Assembly: GCF_001468085.1 (NCBI RefSeq)
Contig: NZ_LNZB01000015.1
Location: forward strand, 131,384 to 195,383
Origin: Legionella waltersii
GTDB lineage: Bacteria; Pseudomonadota; Gammaproteobacteria; Legionellales; Legionellaceae
DNA: 64,000 nt
Reading direction: 5' to 3'
The notes beneath the pieces were generated by a model. The model ran no database searches and was not told where the DNA came from. It worked only from the letters and a program-made list of their open reading frames with translations. The position numbers and the translations under genes are program-made. The first letter of the stretch is position 1; each line of letters starts with the position of its first letter. Positions 19,260 to 28,247 of the stretch are shown piece after piece.

Positions 19260-19679
19260 TTAAGTTTTCCCGATTAGCATTTTATTCACGACTTCATCAC
19301 AGTCTTGAACATTCGAATGCATTTGTGGGGCATACAAATGCAACTCGTCAATAATTAACTCTTTCAAATCCACATGCCAGTTGGATGAAACAATACATTC
19401 ATACAGACTTAATAATTGCTCCGCCCTCTCATCACTGCGGCAAACCGCTATGATTGTTGCATTATCATAGCACACTGGGAACTCTTGCAAACAACGTTGG
19501 CAGATTCCAGTGTAGTCCCCTTTCACTTGCAAGTGAATTAAATAGTAATCATCCTTTGATTCAATATGAAATAGTGCTTTAAGCTGACACACCGGTTTAA
19601 CAAAGATTGGCAAGCGCTGATCCAAATCGAATACTTGCTCTTGTTGTCCGTGCTTTGACAGCTCTTGCAGATGAATCAT
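19260..19679 (-). CDS. yceD: YceD/DUF177 family protein
   Basis: A 139-residue member of the DUF177 family, found upstream of rpmF in most bacteria and linked to 23S rRNA accumulation or processing; biochemical function is poorly known. The signature CQRCLQEF (near residue 77) is present. It is shorter than the E. coli protein (173), mostly at the C-terminus. The family assignment rests on this motif and the neighbour rpmF. Confidence 0.9.
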   Translation of the reverse strand: MIHLQELSKHGQQEQVFDLDQRLPIFVKPVCQLKALFHIESKDDYYLIHLQVKGDYTGICQRCLQEFPVCYDNATIIAVCRSDERAEQLLSLYECIVSSNWHVDLKELIIDELHLYAPQMHSNVQDCDEVVNKMLIGKT

Positions 19680-19705
19680 AAAGCATTTCCAAAATATAAT
19701 ATTAT

Positions 19706-19963
19706 CTTACAATATGAAGAAATTCACAACTTATTGTGCTTTCTATCCGAATCATTGGATAAAAGAGGATAACGAAATGAGAGTTTTCCCGTATTAACTT
19801 TGTTACTACGGGCTACGGAAGTACAAAACGGGCAACATCGCTCTGGTTGTTTAGGCTTGAAACGGAAACGGACTACATTGTTGTCTGCCTCCCATGTATT
19901 GAAAGCTTGGGATTTACACCAAACGACACCCCTCTGGTCGTTTGCCCCAACATTGCTGCTATT
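19706..19963 (-). other. Open frame without a start codon; possible decayed gene or repeat
   Basis: In the 335-base gap between yceD and mnmA the minus strand is open for about 86 codons but has no ATG, GTG or TTG. The translation contains WEADNNVVRFRFKPKQPERC followed by CPFCTSVARS and GKLSFRYP, which looks more like protein than chance. It may be a remnant of a gene or a dispersed repeat read in one frame. A palindrome (AAACGAC at 19921-19927 with GTCGTTT at 19937-19943) lies inside it. Otherwise the gap shows nothing I can name. Confidence 0.25.
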
Positions 19964-20014
19964 TCACAATGAATATGCGATAATATTTGGTATTAAAGTA
20001 TTAGAAGTTAAATA

Positions 20015-21100
20015 ATGAATGCAAAAGTTATTGTCGGTATGTCCGGCGGAGTAGATTCCTCTGTTGCAGCTTGGTTGTTAAAAGAGCAAGGGTACCGTGT
20101 AGAAGGCTTGTTTATGAAAAATTGGGAACAAGACGATACTGACTCGTTTTGTCCTGCTGCACAAGATTTAGCAGATGCCCAAGCGGTTTGTAACCAACTA
20201 GACATTCCATTGCATTCCATTAACTTTTCGGAACAATATTGGGACCGTGTCTTCGCTTATTTTTTACACGAATATGAAATGGGTCGTACACCAAATCCGG
20301 ATGTTTTATGCAATAAGGAAATTAAATTTAATGCATTTCTCAACCACGCTCTGAAAATGGGAGCTGATTATATTGCAACAGGTCATTATGCAAAAAATAA
20401 AATAGAAGGTTCTATCGGTCACTTACTCAAAGCCAAAGACAAAGACAAAGATCAGACTTACTTTTTACATGCAGTAGAACCTAGAGCCCTTGCTAAAACC
20501 TTGTTTCCCGTTGGTGATTATACAAAACCACAAATAAGAGAATTTGCAAAAAACCTCGGGCTAGTAACTCATGCAAAAAAGGATTCAACCGGTATTTGCT
20601 TCATTGGTGAAAAACGATTTAAGACGTTTCTAAATGAATTTATTCTTGCTAAACCAGGTGAAATTCAGAGTACCGAAGGAAAGCTTATCGGTAAACATGA
20701 TGGTCTCATGTTTTATACTTTGGGCCAACGTCAAGGCTTAGGGATTGGAGGTATGAAAAACTCTTCTGATGAACCCTGGTATGTTGTGGACAAAGATGTA
20801 AACAACAATATTCTTTACGTTGCACAAGGAAGTAACCATCCTATGCTTTTCGCACAAGGTCTCATATGTGGTCCTATCCATTGGTTAGCAGAGTATCAAG
20901 ATCAACTCCCATTGACCTGCTATGCAAAAACCAGATACCGACAACCCGATCAAGGTTGCATGATTTCCCCTCCTGATAATGGGCGGCATTACGTGATGTT
21001 TTCAATACCCCAGCGTGCTATTACTCCAGGACAGTTCATTGTGTTCTATGAAAAAAATCGCTGTTTGGGAGGTGCTACAATTGAAGAAATTATTCGATAG
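20015..21100 (+). CDS. mnmA: tRNA-specific 2-thiouridylase
   Basis: Adds sulfur to U34 of tRNA-Lys, -Glu and -Gln, taking it from the IscS/TusE relay with ATP. The PP-loop is [13 protein letters not shown] (8-20); the catalytic cysteines are C99 ([12 protein letters not shown]) and C195 ([13 protein letters not shown]); TGHYA and the C-terminal beta-barrel YRQPD follow. Length 361 is typical. It appears monocistronic. The ATG opens directly at the conserved first strand. Confidence 0.96.
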   Translation: MNAKVIVGMSGGVDSSVAAWLLKEQGYRVEGLFMKNWEQDDTDSFCPAAQDLADAQAVCNQLDIPLHSINFSEQYWDRVFAYFLHEYEMGRTPNPDVLCNKEIKFNAFLNHALKMGADYIATGHYAKNKIEGSIGHLLKAKDKDKDQTYFLHAVEPRALAKTLFPVGDYTKPQIREFAKNLGLVTHAKKDSTGICFIGEKRFKTFLNEFILAKPGEIQSTEGKLIGKHDGLMFYTLGQRQGLGIGGMKNSSDEPWYVVDKDVNNNILYVAQGSNHPMLFAQGLICGPIHWLAEYQDQLPLTCYAKTRYRQPDQGCMISPPDNGRHYVMFSIPQRAITPGQFIVFYEKNRCLGGATIEEIIR

Positions 21101-21162
21101 TACAACGCTTTTTAATCTTCCCCTCTCTTTTGCTCCTTATCTACGTTTAGCCAATGAATAAT

Positions 21163-21171
21163 GGTATACTA
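21163..21171 (+). promoter_or_regulatory. Possible extended -10 promoter for erpA
   Basis: TGGTATACT matches the extended -10 form TGnTATAAT and sits 28 bases before the erpA start. No good -35 hexamer is seen 17 bases upstream, which is tolerated with an extended -10. Sequence match only. Confidence 0.4.
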
Positions 21172-21198
21172 TAAGTATAAAGATAAGCTGAGGTTAAC

Positions 21199-21588
21199 AT
21201 GACTGCAATTAACGCATCACCTAATGAAACTGATATTTACTTTTCTGTCAGTGCAGCAGATAAGGTTGCTGAGTTGATCAAAGAGGAAAATAACGATAAC
21301 TTAAATTTACGAGTGTCAATCACTGGTGGTGGTTGCTCAGGATTTCAATATGGCTTTAGTTTCGACGAAGAAATTAATGAAGATGATACTATTGTTACTC
21401 AGAAATGCTCAGATGGGCGATCAAGCGTAAAACTTCTTGTTGATTCTATGAGTTATCAATATTTGCACGATGCAGAAATTGATTACGTCCAAGGAATCCA
21501 AGGTGAGCAATTCGTTATTCGCAACCCTAATGCTAAAACGACTTGTGGCTGTGGATCTTCCTTTAGCATTGACGACGAAGACATGTAA
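21199..21588 (+). CDS. erpA: Iron-sulfur cluster insertion protein ErpA
   Basis: A-type carrier that passes Fe-S clusters to apoproteins, including IspG/IspH and respiratory enzymes. The three ligand cysteines are C46 ([11 protein letters not shown]), C116 and C118 (TTCGCGSSF). Length 129, with a short N-terminal extension. Standing alone rather than within an isc cluster fits ErpA better than IscA, as does the SF-ending CGCGSSF tail. AGGT lies upstream of the ATG. Confidence 0.9.
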   Translation: MTAINASPNETDIYFSVSAADKVAELIKEENNDNLNLRVSITGGGCSGFQYGFSFDEEINEDDTIVTQKCSDGRSSVKLLVDSMSYQYLHDAEIDYVQGIQGEQFVIRNPNAKTTCGCGSSFSIDDEDM

Positions 21589-21602
21589 TTTAAAAACAAC
21601 TA

Positions 21603-21648
21603 GACAACTATTGTATTAAACATCAATTCAACAGTTGTCCAGATTTTT
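21603..21648. terminator. Probable terminator between convergent genes
   Basis: GACAACTATTG (21603-21613) pairs with CAACAGTTGTC (21629-21639), 10 of 11, with a 15-base loop and a run of five T four bases after the stem on the plus strand. It lies 14 bases after the erpA stop and before the end of the convergent L,D-transpeptidase gene. Confidence 0.5.
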
Positions 21649-21671
21649 ACGGATGTACTGCTAGGTATCTT

Positions 21672-22145
21672 CTAATAGGATTTGATAATCACCTTTGTTC
21701 CAATAGTGATAAAATTCTGACTTAGCCATTTTGCATCACTAGGTCTGACCCTTACACAACCATGACTGGCATTGTAATTGGGGACATCATAAGAACCATG
21801 AATTGCATACAATTTACTAAAAAACATGCAATAAGGCATGGGTGATCCGCCCCTTCCTACAGGGTACCGACTTGAACGACAGCCAGCTCCTCCCTTACTG
21901 ATGACTGTAAATACTCCTGATGGTGTTTTACAGGATCTACCTACATCTTTGCAATAATGCTTCCCACCGGATCCTCGGCCCGTTTTAATAACCTTACCGT
22001 TTGCATTAATCGCTTTCCAGGTGAGCGTATTAGGGTTAAAAATAAACACATTTCCTGCAGCAAATCCACAGTTAACAATTGAGAAGGATAAAAGCAGTAG
22101 TATTATTTGGTATACACGTCGTGTAAAATAATTGGACTGTTCCAT
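21672..22145 (-). CDS. L,D-transpeptidase (YkuD domain)
   Basis: A 157-residue exported protein with a hydrophobic N-terminal signal (about 12-30). The YkuD catalytic signature is complete: H116 in YAIHGSYDVPN, then H128 and the nucleophile C130 in SHGCVRVRPSD. It should make 3-3 peptidoglycan cross-links or attach proteins to the wall in the periplasm. It lacks a LysM domain, so it is the minimal form. Upstream AAGGGA lies at a good distance from the ATG. Four extra cysteines (C65, C72, C89, C106) may form disulfides. Confidence 0.88.
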   Translation of the reverse strand: MEQSNYFTRRVYQIILLLLSFSIVNCGFAAGNVFIFNPNTLTWKAINANGKVIKTGRGSGGKHYCKDVGRSCKTPSGVFTVISKGGAGCRSSRYPVGRGGSPMPYCMFFSKLYAIHGSYDVPNYNASHGCVRVRPSDAKWLSQNFITIGTKVIIKSY

Positions 22146-22337
22146 GATGTTCCCTTTTTCTTTCCATCGCCCTTTTATTTTAGTTTATATTTTGATCATT
22201 TCAAGCATTTTTTAATCATTAATACGTTAAAATGCAGTAACTTTTCCTTTAAAAACAAAATTCTGACTAATGAAAAGGCAAATTTATTTTTTTTGTCCTA
22301 CTATTAAAATGAGACAAAAAAATAAGGATAAATCATC

Positions 22338-22718
22338 ATGTCTAGGAAACTACTAATAGCTGGTTTAATTTTAGGCAGTTCATTGCTACCAGCCGCTTAT
22401 GCTGAAGATACATCAGCTTCTTCAAATGAGATGGCAAAGGATGCCTGGTTAAATCTCATGATGCCGATGTTGCCAGATCTTATATGCAAAGGATTCATGC
22501 AAGACGCTGAACTGAAACAACGCTTTGACGAGCTTAAATTAACTTTTGAACAATGCGTAACATTGATCCCTGAAAGCAGTAATAAATGCAAGGATGAGTT
22601 GTATGCGAGTATTCCTGATAAGGTGAATAGCGAATCAGCATCAACTTGGGGGAAATCACTGGGTGAATGCATCGGGAAAGACTTTGCTGAAAAACATCTA
22701 ATCCCTAAAAATGAGTAA
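22338..22718 (+). CDS. Small secreted protein of unknown function
   Basis: I do not recognise this 126-residue protein. It has a good signal peptide (positive start, hydrophobic core, cleavage expected after A-Y-A22), so it should be periplasmic or secreted. The mature part is helical with four cysteines (C50, C73, C84, C111), which could form two disulfides, and it ends in KNE. AAGGA upstream supports the ATG. It lies between an L,D-transpeptidase (divergent) and marR (convergent). It could be a type II secretion substrate or periplasmic stress protein, but nothing shows this. Confidence 0.8.
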   Translation: MSRKLLIAGLILGSSLLPAAYAEDTSASSNEMAKDAWLNLMMPMLPDLICKGFMQDAELKQRFDELKLTFEQCVTLIPESSNKCKDELYASIPDKVNSESASTWGKSLGECIGKDFAEKHLIPKNE

Positions 22719-22760
22719 TAAAATAAGATAGGATGCTATCTTAATATCCTTATTGTGCAT

Positions 22761-22800
22761 CGCTACATGTAGGGCTTAAGAATAAGACTTACATGTAGCG
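22761..22800. repeat. Perfect 11-bp inverted repeat at the end of marR
   Basis: CGCTACATGTA (22761-22771) and its exact complement (22790-22800) are separated by 18 bases. The right arm contains the marR stop codon and last codons. There is no T-tract on either side. It may act as a transcript-stabilising hairpin or weak bidirectional terminator between convergent genes. Confidence 0.55.
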
Positions 22801-23229
22801 TAGCTCATTATTTCCAGAACTAATTTTTAAGTTATCGGATATTCTACAGAGATAGTTACTGAGCTGAACCACGTCCTGATTGGTAAATCCTTTTAATACC
22901 TCCTTATTCAGTTGTTTAGCACTTTGATCTAAATTAAATTGCAGGTTTTGTGCCTTAGCTGTAAGGTAAATATTCATGCTTCTTCGATCAGATGGGCTTG
23001 GATTTCTGGTAATTAAACCATCTCTTTCCATTCTATCTAGTGTTCTTACCAATGTAGGCTGTTCTACATCGATTAATTGAACGAGTTCGCTTTGCATTAA
23101 CCCATCTTGATTATACAACTCCATAAGAATGAAGGTATAGGCATGATTTAACCCTAAGGGTTTTATGATCTCATTGGCTCTTTTAACGAGCAATCGATTG
23201 GTCCTTTTAAGGAGGGTTGATAAGTACAT
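22789..23229 (-). CDS. MarR family transcriptional regulator
   Basis: A 146-residue winged-helix regulator. The DNA-binding core is seen as GLMQSELVQLIDVEQPTLVRTLDRMERDGLITRNPSPSDRR-type sequence (about residues 53-93), with the wing at PSDRRSMNIYLT. Flanking helices form the dimer interface. It is divergent from phzF, sharing a control region with a perfect 10-base inverted repeat, so it likely represses itself and phzF and is released by a small ligand, probably aromatic. GGAG precedes the ATG. Confidence 0.9.
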   Translation of the reverse strand: MYLSTLLKRTNRLLVKRANEIIKPLGLNHAYTFILMELYNQDGLMQSELVQLIDVEQPTLVRTLDRMERDGLITRNPSPSDRRSMNIYLTAKAQNLQFNLDQSAKQLNKEVLKGFTNQDVVQLSNYLCRISDNLKISSGNNELRYM

Positions 23230-23243
23230 TTGAACTCCTATTT

Positions 23244-23274
23244 ACATAGCTTGCTATATAATATCAAGCTATGT
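23244..23274. promoter_or_regulatory. MarR-type operator overlapping divergent promoters
   Basis: ACATAGCTTG (23244-23253) and its exact complement CAAGCTATGT (23265-23274) flank an AT-rich 11-base centre. The centre-to-centre spacing of 21 bases is about two helical turns. A phzF promoter can be drawn over it: TTGCTA (23251-23256), an 18-base spacer and TATTAT (23275-23280). Binding here would block both phzF and marR. Predicted from symmetry and position only. Confidence 0.65.
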
Positions 23275-23305
23275 TATTATGCGCAAGTTGTATTAGGAGC
23301 ATTCA

Positions 23306-24094
23306 ATGAAAAAGTTAACGATGTATCAAGTTGACGCTTTTGCGTCAGATATATTCAAAGGAAATCCTGCAGCGGTTTGCCCCTTGGATAAATGGCTAAG
23401 TGATGAACAGATGCTATCTATTGCCAAAGAAAACAACTTATCAGAGACAGCATTCGTTGTGTCTGAAAACGATGGATTTCGCATTAGGTGGTTCACTCCA
23501 AATGAAGAGATAGCACTTTGCGGACATGCAACACTTGCCACAGCTCATGTTCTTTTCGATCAGATGAGATATTCTAGTAACGAAATTAAGTTTTATAGTC
23601 AAAGCGGTGAGCTAAACGTAAGAAAGCTAGAAAAAACATTAATCATGGACTTTCCAGCCCTGAGCTATACTCCCATAGAGTCAATGAATAGCTTCGAGTC
23701 GTTAAATCTTAAAATGCCTGTAAAAGTGTTCAAAAGCTCCTTTGACCTGCTGTTCGTCTATGACAGTGAGCTGGATGTTATAAATGCAGAACCCGATCTT
23801 AGAGCCGTTGCCAAATTGGATTATCGGGGATTGATTTTAACCGCTCCAGGATCAAAATCAGATGTATTTTCTCGATGCTTTTATCCTGGTTGTGATGTAC
23901 CAGAAGATCCAGTGACAGGTTCAGCTCATTGCGTGCTAGCACCGTATTGGTGTGAACGTTTTGGAAAAAACCGAATTAAGGCCAAACAAGGTGGTCGTCG
24001 TCAGGGTGATCTCATTTGTGCAGTCAACGGGAATAGAGTCTTACTGGAAGGAAGCTGCCATTTATACTTGAAAGGCACCATTTATCTCCCTTGA
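23306..24094 (+). CDS. PhzF family isomerase/epimerase
   Basis: A 262-residue PhzF-like protein with two matching alpha/beta halves. The conserved glutamate is in NNLSETAFV (E45), followed by IRWFTPNEEIALCGHAT and, in the second half, CDVPEDPVTGSAHCVLAPYW. The family includes phenazine isomerase PhzF, but most members, as here, lie outside phenazine clusters and have unknown substrates. AGGAG precedes the ATG. It is divergent from marR, so its substrate may be the MarR ligand; that is inference. Confidence 0.9.
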   Translation: MKKLTMYQVDAFASDIFKGNPAAVCPLDKWLSDEQMLSIAKENNLSETAFVVSENDGFRIRWFTPNEEIALCGHATLATAHVLFDQMRYSSNEIKFYSQSGELNVRKLEKTLIMDFPALSYTPIESMNSFESLNLKMPVKVFKSSFDLLFVYDSELDVINAEPDLRAVAKLDYRGLILTAPGSKSDVFSRCFYPGCDVPEDPVTGSAHCVLAPYWCERFGKNRIKAKQGGRRQGDLICAVNGNRVLLEGSCHLYLKGTIYLP

Positions 24095-24119
24095 TTACCG
24101 ACTTCTTACATGACCATGC

Positions 24120-24833
24120 CTACTCTTCAGTATGGTCATCGCTCCAATAATTTTTCCCGGACTTTTTAGTTAATAATTGTATGAACTCTCTATGAAGCCG
24201 AATCTCTTCATGATCAGCCTGAATGACCACAGGATTTTTTATATTCAATGCAACAATTTCCTGTTTTTTCTTTTTACCCTGGCCTGACATTGTATCAGCT
24301 TCAATAAATAGACTACTCTGACCGCCTGTCATTGCTAGATAAACAAAAGCTAGGATTTCAGCGTCTAATAAAGCGCCGTGTAAATCTCTGTTAAAGTGAT
24401 CTATGTCATAGCGCTTGCATAAGGCATCTAAGCTATTTCTCTGTCCAGGATGTTTATCTCTGGCCAAAGCCAAGGTATCAATGATTCTGCAATAATCTTC
24501 AATTTGCCTGTTCCACTTAACATGCCGTAGCTCTGAGTTGAGAAATCCCAAATCGAATGCTGCATTATGTATGATGAGCTCTGCGCCCTCGATAAACTGC
24601 AAAAACTCCGAAACGACATCCGCAAACAGCGGCTTATCCTTTAGAAATTCAGTACTTATCCCATGGACTCTGAAGGCACCATCATCTACTTTTCGTTCAG
24701 GGTTAAGATAGACATGATAGTGCTTACCAGTAATTTTACGGTCAATCAATTCAACACAACCGATTTCGATCACACGATGCCCCTGCTCAGGACCAATACC
24801 TGTAGTTTCAGTATCAAGAATAACTTGTCTCAT
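24120..24833 (-). CDS. dnaQ: DNA polymerase III epsilon subunit (proofreading exonuclease)
   Basis: 3'-5' proofreading exonuclease of the replicative polymerase. Exo I LDTETTG (D7, E9), Exo [12 protein letters not shown] and Exo [14 protein letters not shown] give the DEDDh set. The C-terminal tail (about 185-237) should bind the alpha subunit. At 237 residues it is close to E. coli (243). The start overlaps the rnhA stop by 4 bases; the rnhA-dnaQ pairing is conserved, although divergent in E. coli and co-directional here. Confidence 0.95.
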   Translation of the reverse strand: MRQVILDTETTGIGPEQGHRVIEIGCVELIDRKITGKHYHVYLNPERKVDDGAFRVHGISTEFLKDKPLFADVVSEFLQFIEGAELIIHNAAFDLGFLNSELRHVKWNRQIEDYCRIIDTLALARDKHPGQRNSLDALCKRYDIDHFNRDLHGALLDAEILAFVYLAMTGGQSSLFIEADTMSGQGKKKKQEIVALNIKNPVVIQADHEEIRLHREFIQLLTKKSGKNYWSDDHTEE

Positions 24834-25261
24834 GGTAACTCTTCAATTCCACGGTTTGCTAATGCATCAACCAAGTCGTTTTCCAAATGACCCGAATGCC
24901 CTTTTACCCAATGCCAATGTATAGTGTGAGTCGATGCCAACTTATCCAAGGATTGCCAAAGTTCCGCATTTTTTACTGGTTCCTTTTTAGAGTTTTTCCA
25001 GCCATTATGCTTCCAGTTTGCCAACCATTGCATCATCCCTTGCCTTAAATACTGAGAATCAGTATATAAATCAACCTCGCAAGGACGCTTCAGTGCCTCA
25101 AGTGCTTTAATTGCTGCTAATAACTCCATGCGATTGTTCGTAGTATGCGCTTCTCCACCATGTAAGGTTTTTTCAGTGTCCTTGTATCTAAGCAAAGCCC
25201 CCCATCCACCTGGACCAGGATTTCCTTTACATGCGCCATCTGTGTAAATTTCTACTTTCAT
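24830..25261 (-). CDS. rnhA: Ribonuclease HI
   Basis: Cuts RNA in RNA:DNA hybrids. The catalytic acids lie in [33 protein letters not shown] and the C-terminal [20 protein letters not shown] start it at the ATG at 25261, giving 143 residues, rather than the in-frame TTG three codons upstream, because this places the first strand as in E. coli (155). It overlaps dnaQ by ATGA. RNase HII (rnhB) is also in this window at 35977-36549. Confidence 0.95.
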   Translation of the reverse strand: MKVEIYTDGACKGNPGPGGWGALLRYKDTEKTLHGGEAHTTNNRMELLAAIKALEALKRPCEVDLYTDSQYLRQGMMQWLANWKHNGWKNSKKEPVKNAELWQSLDKLASTHTIHWHWVKGHSGHLENDLVDALANRGIEELP

Positions 25262-25285
25262 AAGTTCCAATGATTAATTTCATAA

Positions 25286-26701
25286 TCAGTGACGATTAAA
25301 TTCATCACCTCTCAACTTAATGCCCCCAATCCACGATAGAAAAGATCTCATTAGAGTTCCATAGGGTGGATAAAGCCAGGATACAGTGGATATAAAACGC
25401 TGTACAAAAATAGGCTTTAACTTTGAAAAAGCATTAAATCCTTCTTGGCCATGATAATGGCCCATTCCACTATTTCCTACACCTCCAAATGGTAAATCAT
25501 CAACAGCAATGTGCATGATTGTATCATTAATTGTAAAGGCACCCGAAAGAGTTAGTGTTTTAATTATTTGCTGTTCTTTCTTATTCTCACCAAAATAGTA
25601 CAATGCCAATGGATTAGGCTCGGAATTAATATAATCGATTGCTTCCTGAAAGCTTTGGTAACTCAAAACTGGCAAAATGGGTCCAAATATCTCTTCTTGC
25701 ATCACTCTCATCTCTTTAGAGACATTAAATAATAGATAAAGTGGTAGCTTTCTCGTCTCAGAACTTAATTCTCCAAACTCTACAATTCGTGCTCCTTTAG
25801 TCCGAGCATCTTCTAGCATATCTAATAGACGTTGTTTATGATGAGAGGAAATAATGCTTGAATAGTTCTTATTACTCATTAACTCCGGATAAGACTTATG
25901 GATAAATCCTCTAAGCTCATCTTCAATTTTAGACTCCCACCCTTTCGGTATTAATAAATAATCAGGGGCTATACAAGTTTGAGCAGCATTAAATAATTTA
26001 CCCATAAACAGCCGTTTAAAATAACGTTTATTCATAGACTTAGAGATTATTGCTGGCGATTTACCACCTAGTTCTAATGTCACTGGCGTCAAGTTTTCAC
26101 TTGCAGCTTTCATGACTAATTTTCCAACTTGGGTAGATCCCGTAAAGAGTATGTGCGCAAACGGCAGAGAAGAAAACTCTCGTGAAACGCTAACATCTCC
26201 ATTAATAATCGCTATCTCAGATTGCAGATGAATTGATTGGATTAATTGAGATAGTGTTTCACCAATATGGGTAGACAACTCAGACATTTTAATCATCACT
26301 TTATTTCCAGCTGCTATGGCGTAAATTGCTGGAACCAGTGATAAATAGACAGGGTAATTCCATGGAACCATAATTCCAATCACACCTAGGGGTTGAGGAA
26401 ACACATAGGCTTTTGCAGGAAATAGCAACCATGAAACACTTTTACGCTTTTTCTTCATCCAGCCTTTGGTGTGTTTAAGACAATAGTCAATGGCTTTGAT
26501 TATTGGAAATAGCTCTAAAAATAGCGTCTCTTCGGTTGAACGATGAGTAAAATCACTATTGATTGCTTCAGATAAAACAAGAGCTTTTTCTTGAAGCAAT
26601 GTCTTTAGTTTGCTCAATCTCTGTTTACGCTCCGCTAGAGATGGATAAGGTGCGCTTTGGAAATTCTTTTGAAGCTCAGTAAACGTTGTTTGTAAGTCCA
26701 T
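25286..26701 (-). CDS. Aldehyde dehydrogenase, coniferyl-aldehyde dehydrogenase type
   Basis: A 471-residue class-3-like NAD(P)-dependent aldehyde dehydrogenase. The catalytic glutamate E210 (VTLELGGKSP) and cysteine C243 (AAQTCIAPDY) are present, with the cofactor segment PWNYPVYLSL and FTGSTQVGK. The class 3 form, with its hydrophobic C-terminal tail, acts on long-chain or aromatic aldehydes (CalB-like). I start at the ATG 26701 with GAGGA eight bases upstream; an in-frame TTG at 26713 would overlap hutH. Being 8 bases after hutH it is co-transcribed, though it has no known step in histidine breakdown. Confidence 0.88.
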   Translation of the reverse strand: MDLQTTFTELQKNFQSAPYPSLAERKQRLSKLKTLLQEKALVLSEAINSDFTHRSTEETLFLELFPIIKAIDYCLKHTKGWMKKKRKSVSWLLFPAKAYVFPQPLGVIGIMVPWNYPVYLSLVPAIYAIAAGNKVMIKMSELSTHIGETLSQLIQSIHLQSEIAIINGDVSVSREFSSLPFAHILFTGSTQVGKLVMKAASENLTPVTLELGGKSPAIISKSMNKRYFKRLFMGKLFNAAQTCIAPDYLLIPKGWESKIEDELRGFIHKSYPELMSNKNYSSIISSHHKQRLLDMLEDARTKGARIVEFGELSSETRKLPLYLLFNVSKEMRVMQEEIFGPILPVLSYQSFQEAIDYINSEPNPLALYYFGENKKEQQIIKTLTLSGAFTINDTIMHIAVDDLPFGGVGNSGMGHYHGQEGFNAFSKLKPIFVQRFISTVSWLYPPYGTLMRSFLSWIGGIKLRGDEFNRH

Positions 26702-26709
26702 CAGATTCC

Positions 26710-28233
26710 TCAAGAATTTAAATTATCGTTTGATACCGCAAACACACCCTCAGCAATCATGCTTTTAACAGCTGCGATGTCTGGAGCAAAATACCTGTCC
26801 TTATCATAAGGAGGAACAACCGACCTAAGTTTCTTATGGATTTGCTGTAATTGAGGAGAAGTTGTTAACGGTTTATGAAACTCTAATCCCTGACAAGCCG
26901 CTAATAATTCAATCGCTAAGATAGTCCGTGTATTATCTATCATTGCAAATAATCGTCGTGCTGCATTGGTTGCCATAGAAACATGATCCTCTTGATTCGC
27001 AGACGTTGGTATACTGTCTACAGAATGAGGATGGGCAAGTGCCTTGTTATCGCTTGCACAAGACGCCGCTGTTACATGCGCAATCATAAAACCAGAGTTT
27101 AACCCGCTTTCCTTAACCAGAAAGGCAGGTAATCCACTAAAGTTTTTATCGATTAATAAAGCTATTCTTCGCTCTGAACTTGCTCCTATTTCAGCAATTG
27201 CCAAAGCTAAATTGTCTGCTGCCATAGCGATAATTTCACCGTGAAAATTTCCACCAGATAAGACATCTCCTTGTTCAGCAAATACTAAGGGATTATCCGA
27301 AATAGCATTCGCTTCTACTTGCAAAGTTTCACCGACAAACCCCATTTGATGGAAAGCTGCTCCCATTATTTGTGGTTGGCAGCGGAGTGAGTATGGATCT
27401 TGAACTCGATTACACTGCTTGTGAGATTCACGAATGTCACTTCCTGACAATAAGGATCGATACATTGCAGCAACGATTGACTGCGCTTTATGTCCTCTAA
27501 TTTGATGTATTCGATCATCGAAGGGTACATCGCTACCTTGAGCTGCATCAACGCTAAGGCACCCAGCTACAACAGCTGTTTCAAAGATTTTTTCACTCTC
27601 AAACAATGCTTTTAAGGTTAACGCGGTAGATACTTGCAACCCATTCAAAAGAGCAAGGCCTTCTTTTGCATCCAACACCAACGGCTTTATACCAGCTATG
27701 CTCAAACCATCTCTAGCAGGAATCAACTTCCCATCATAACGTACTTGTCCTTCTGCAAGTAAAGGTAGGGATAAATGAGCCAAAGGAACTAAATCCCCCG
27801 AAGCGCCAACTGAACCTTTACAAGGAATACAGGGATAAACTCTATGATTAAATAAAGCGATTAATGACTCAATTAACTCAAGTCTTACACCTGAATACCC
27901 TTGTGCTAAATTATTAATCTTAAGAAGCAATATTAAAGCCACAACATCATCAGGTAATAGTTCTCCAGTTCCACAGGCATGAGAGAGCACTATATTGCGT
28001 TGGAGTTGCTTTAAATTATCTGGACTAATGGCTTGGTTTGCTAATGAACCAAAACCAGTATTGATTCCATATACTGTCCGATTTTCTTGAATAACCTGCT
28101 TCACTGTTTGATGTGATGCATGAATCAAATCGTACGCCGCTTCTGATAAACAACACTCTAAATGTTGCATCATAATCAGCTTTATAGTGCTTAGAGTTAG
28201 CGTTCCCGGATGAAGAATAAATTGTTCTGACAT
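26710..28233 (-). CDS. hutH: Histidine ammonia-lyase
   Basis: First step of histidine degradation: histidine to urocanate and ammonia. The MIO cofactor is built from A144-S145-G146 in KGSVGASGDLVPLAH; YGINTGFGSLAN near residue 55 holds the active-site tyrosine, and QDPYSLRCQPQ-like and NFHGE motifs follow. Length 507 matches the family. It follows hutU by 14 bases. HutI and HutG are not in the window. Confidence 0.96.
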   Translation of the reverse strand: MSEQFILHPGTLTLSTIKLIMMQHLECCLSEAAYDLIHASHQTVKQVIQENRTVYGINTGFGSLANQAISPDNLKQLQRNIVLSHACGTGELLPDDVVALILLLKINNLAQGYSGVRLELIESLIALFNHRVYPCIPCKGSVGASGDLVPLAHLSLPLLAEGQVRYDGKLIPARDGLSIAGIKPLVLDAKEGLALLNGLQVSTALTLKALFESEKIFETAVVAGCLSVDAAQGSDVPFDDRIHQIRGHKAQSIVAAMYRSLLSGSDIRESHKQCNRVQDPYSLRCQPQIMGAAFHQMGFVGETLQVEANAISDNPLVFAEQGDVLSGGNFHGEIIAMAADNLALAIAEIGASSERRIALLIDKNFSGLPAFLVKESGLNSGFMIAHVTAASCASDNKALAHPHSVDSIPTSANQEDHVSMATNAARRLFAMIDNTRTILAIELLAACQGLEFHKPLTTSPQLQQIHKKLRSVVPPYDKDRYFAPDIAAVKSMIAEGVFAVSNDNLNS

Positions 28234-28247
28234 GCAAATTGCTCCTT

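Noticed and set aside
19800-20015. 71-codon plus-strand frame ending at mnmA
   Set aside because: It starts with TTG, has no ribosome site and no recognisable protein features; the opposite strand looks more protein-like.
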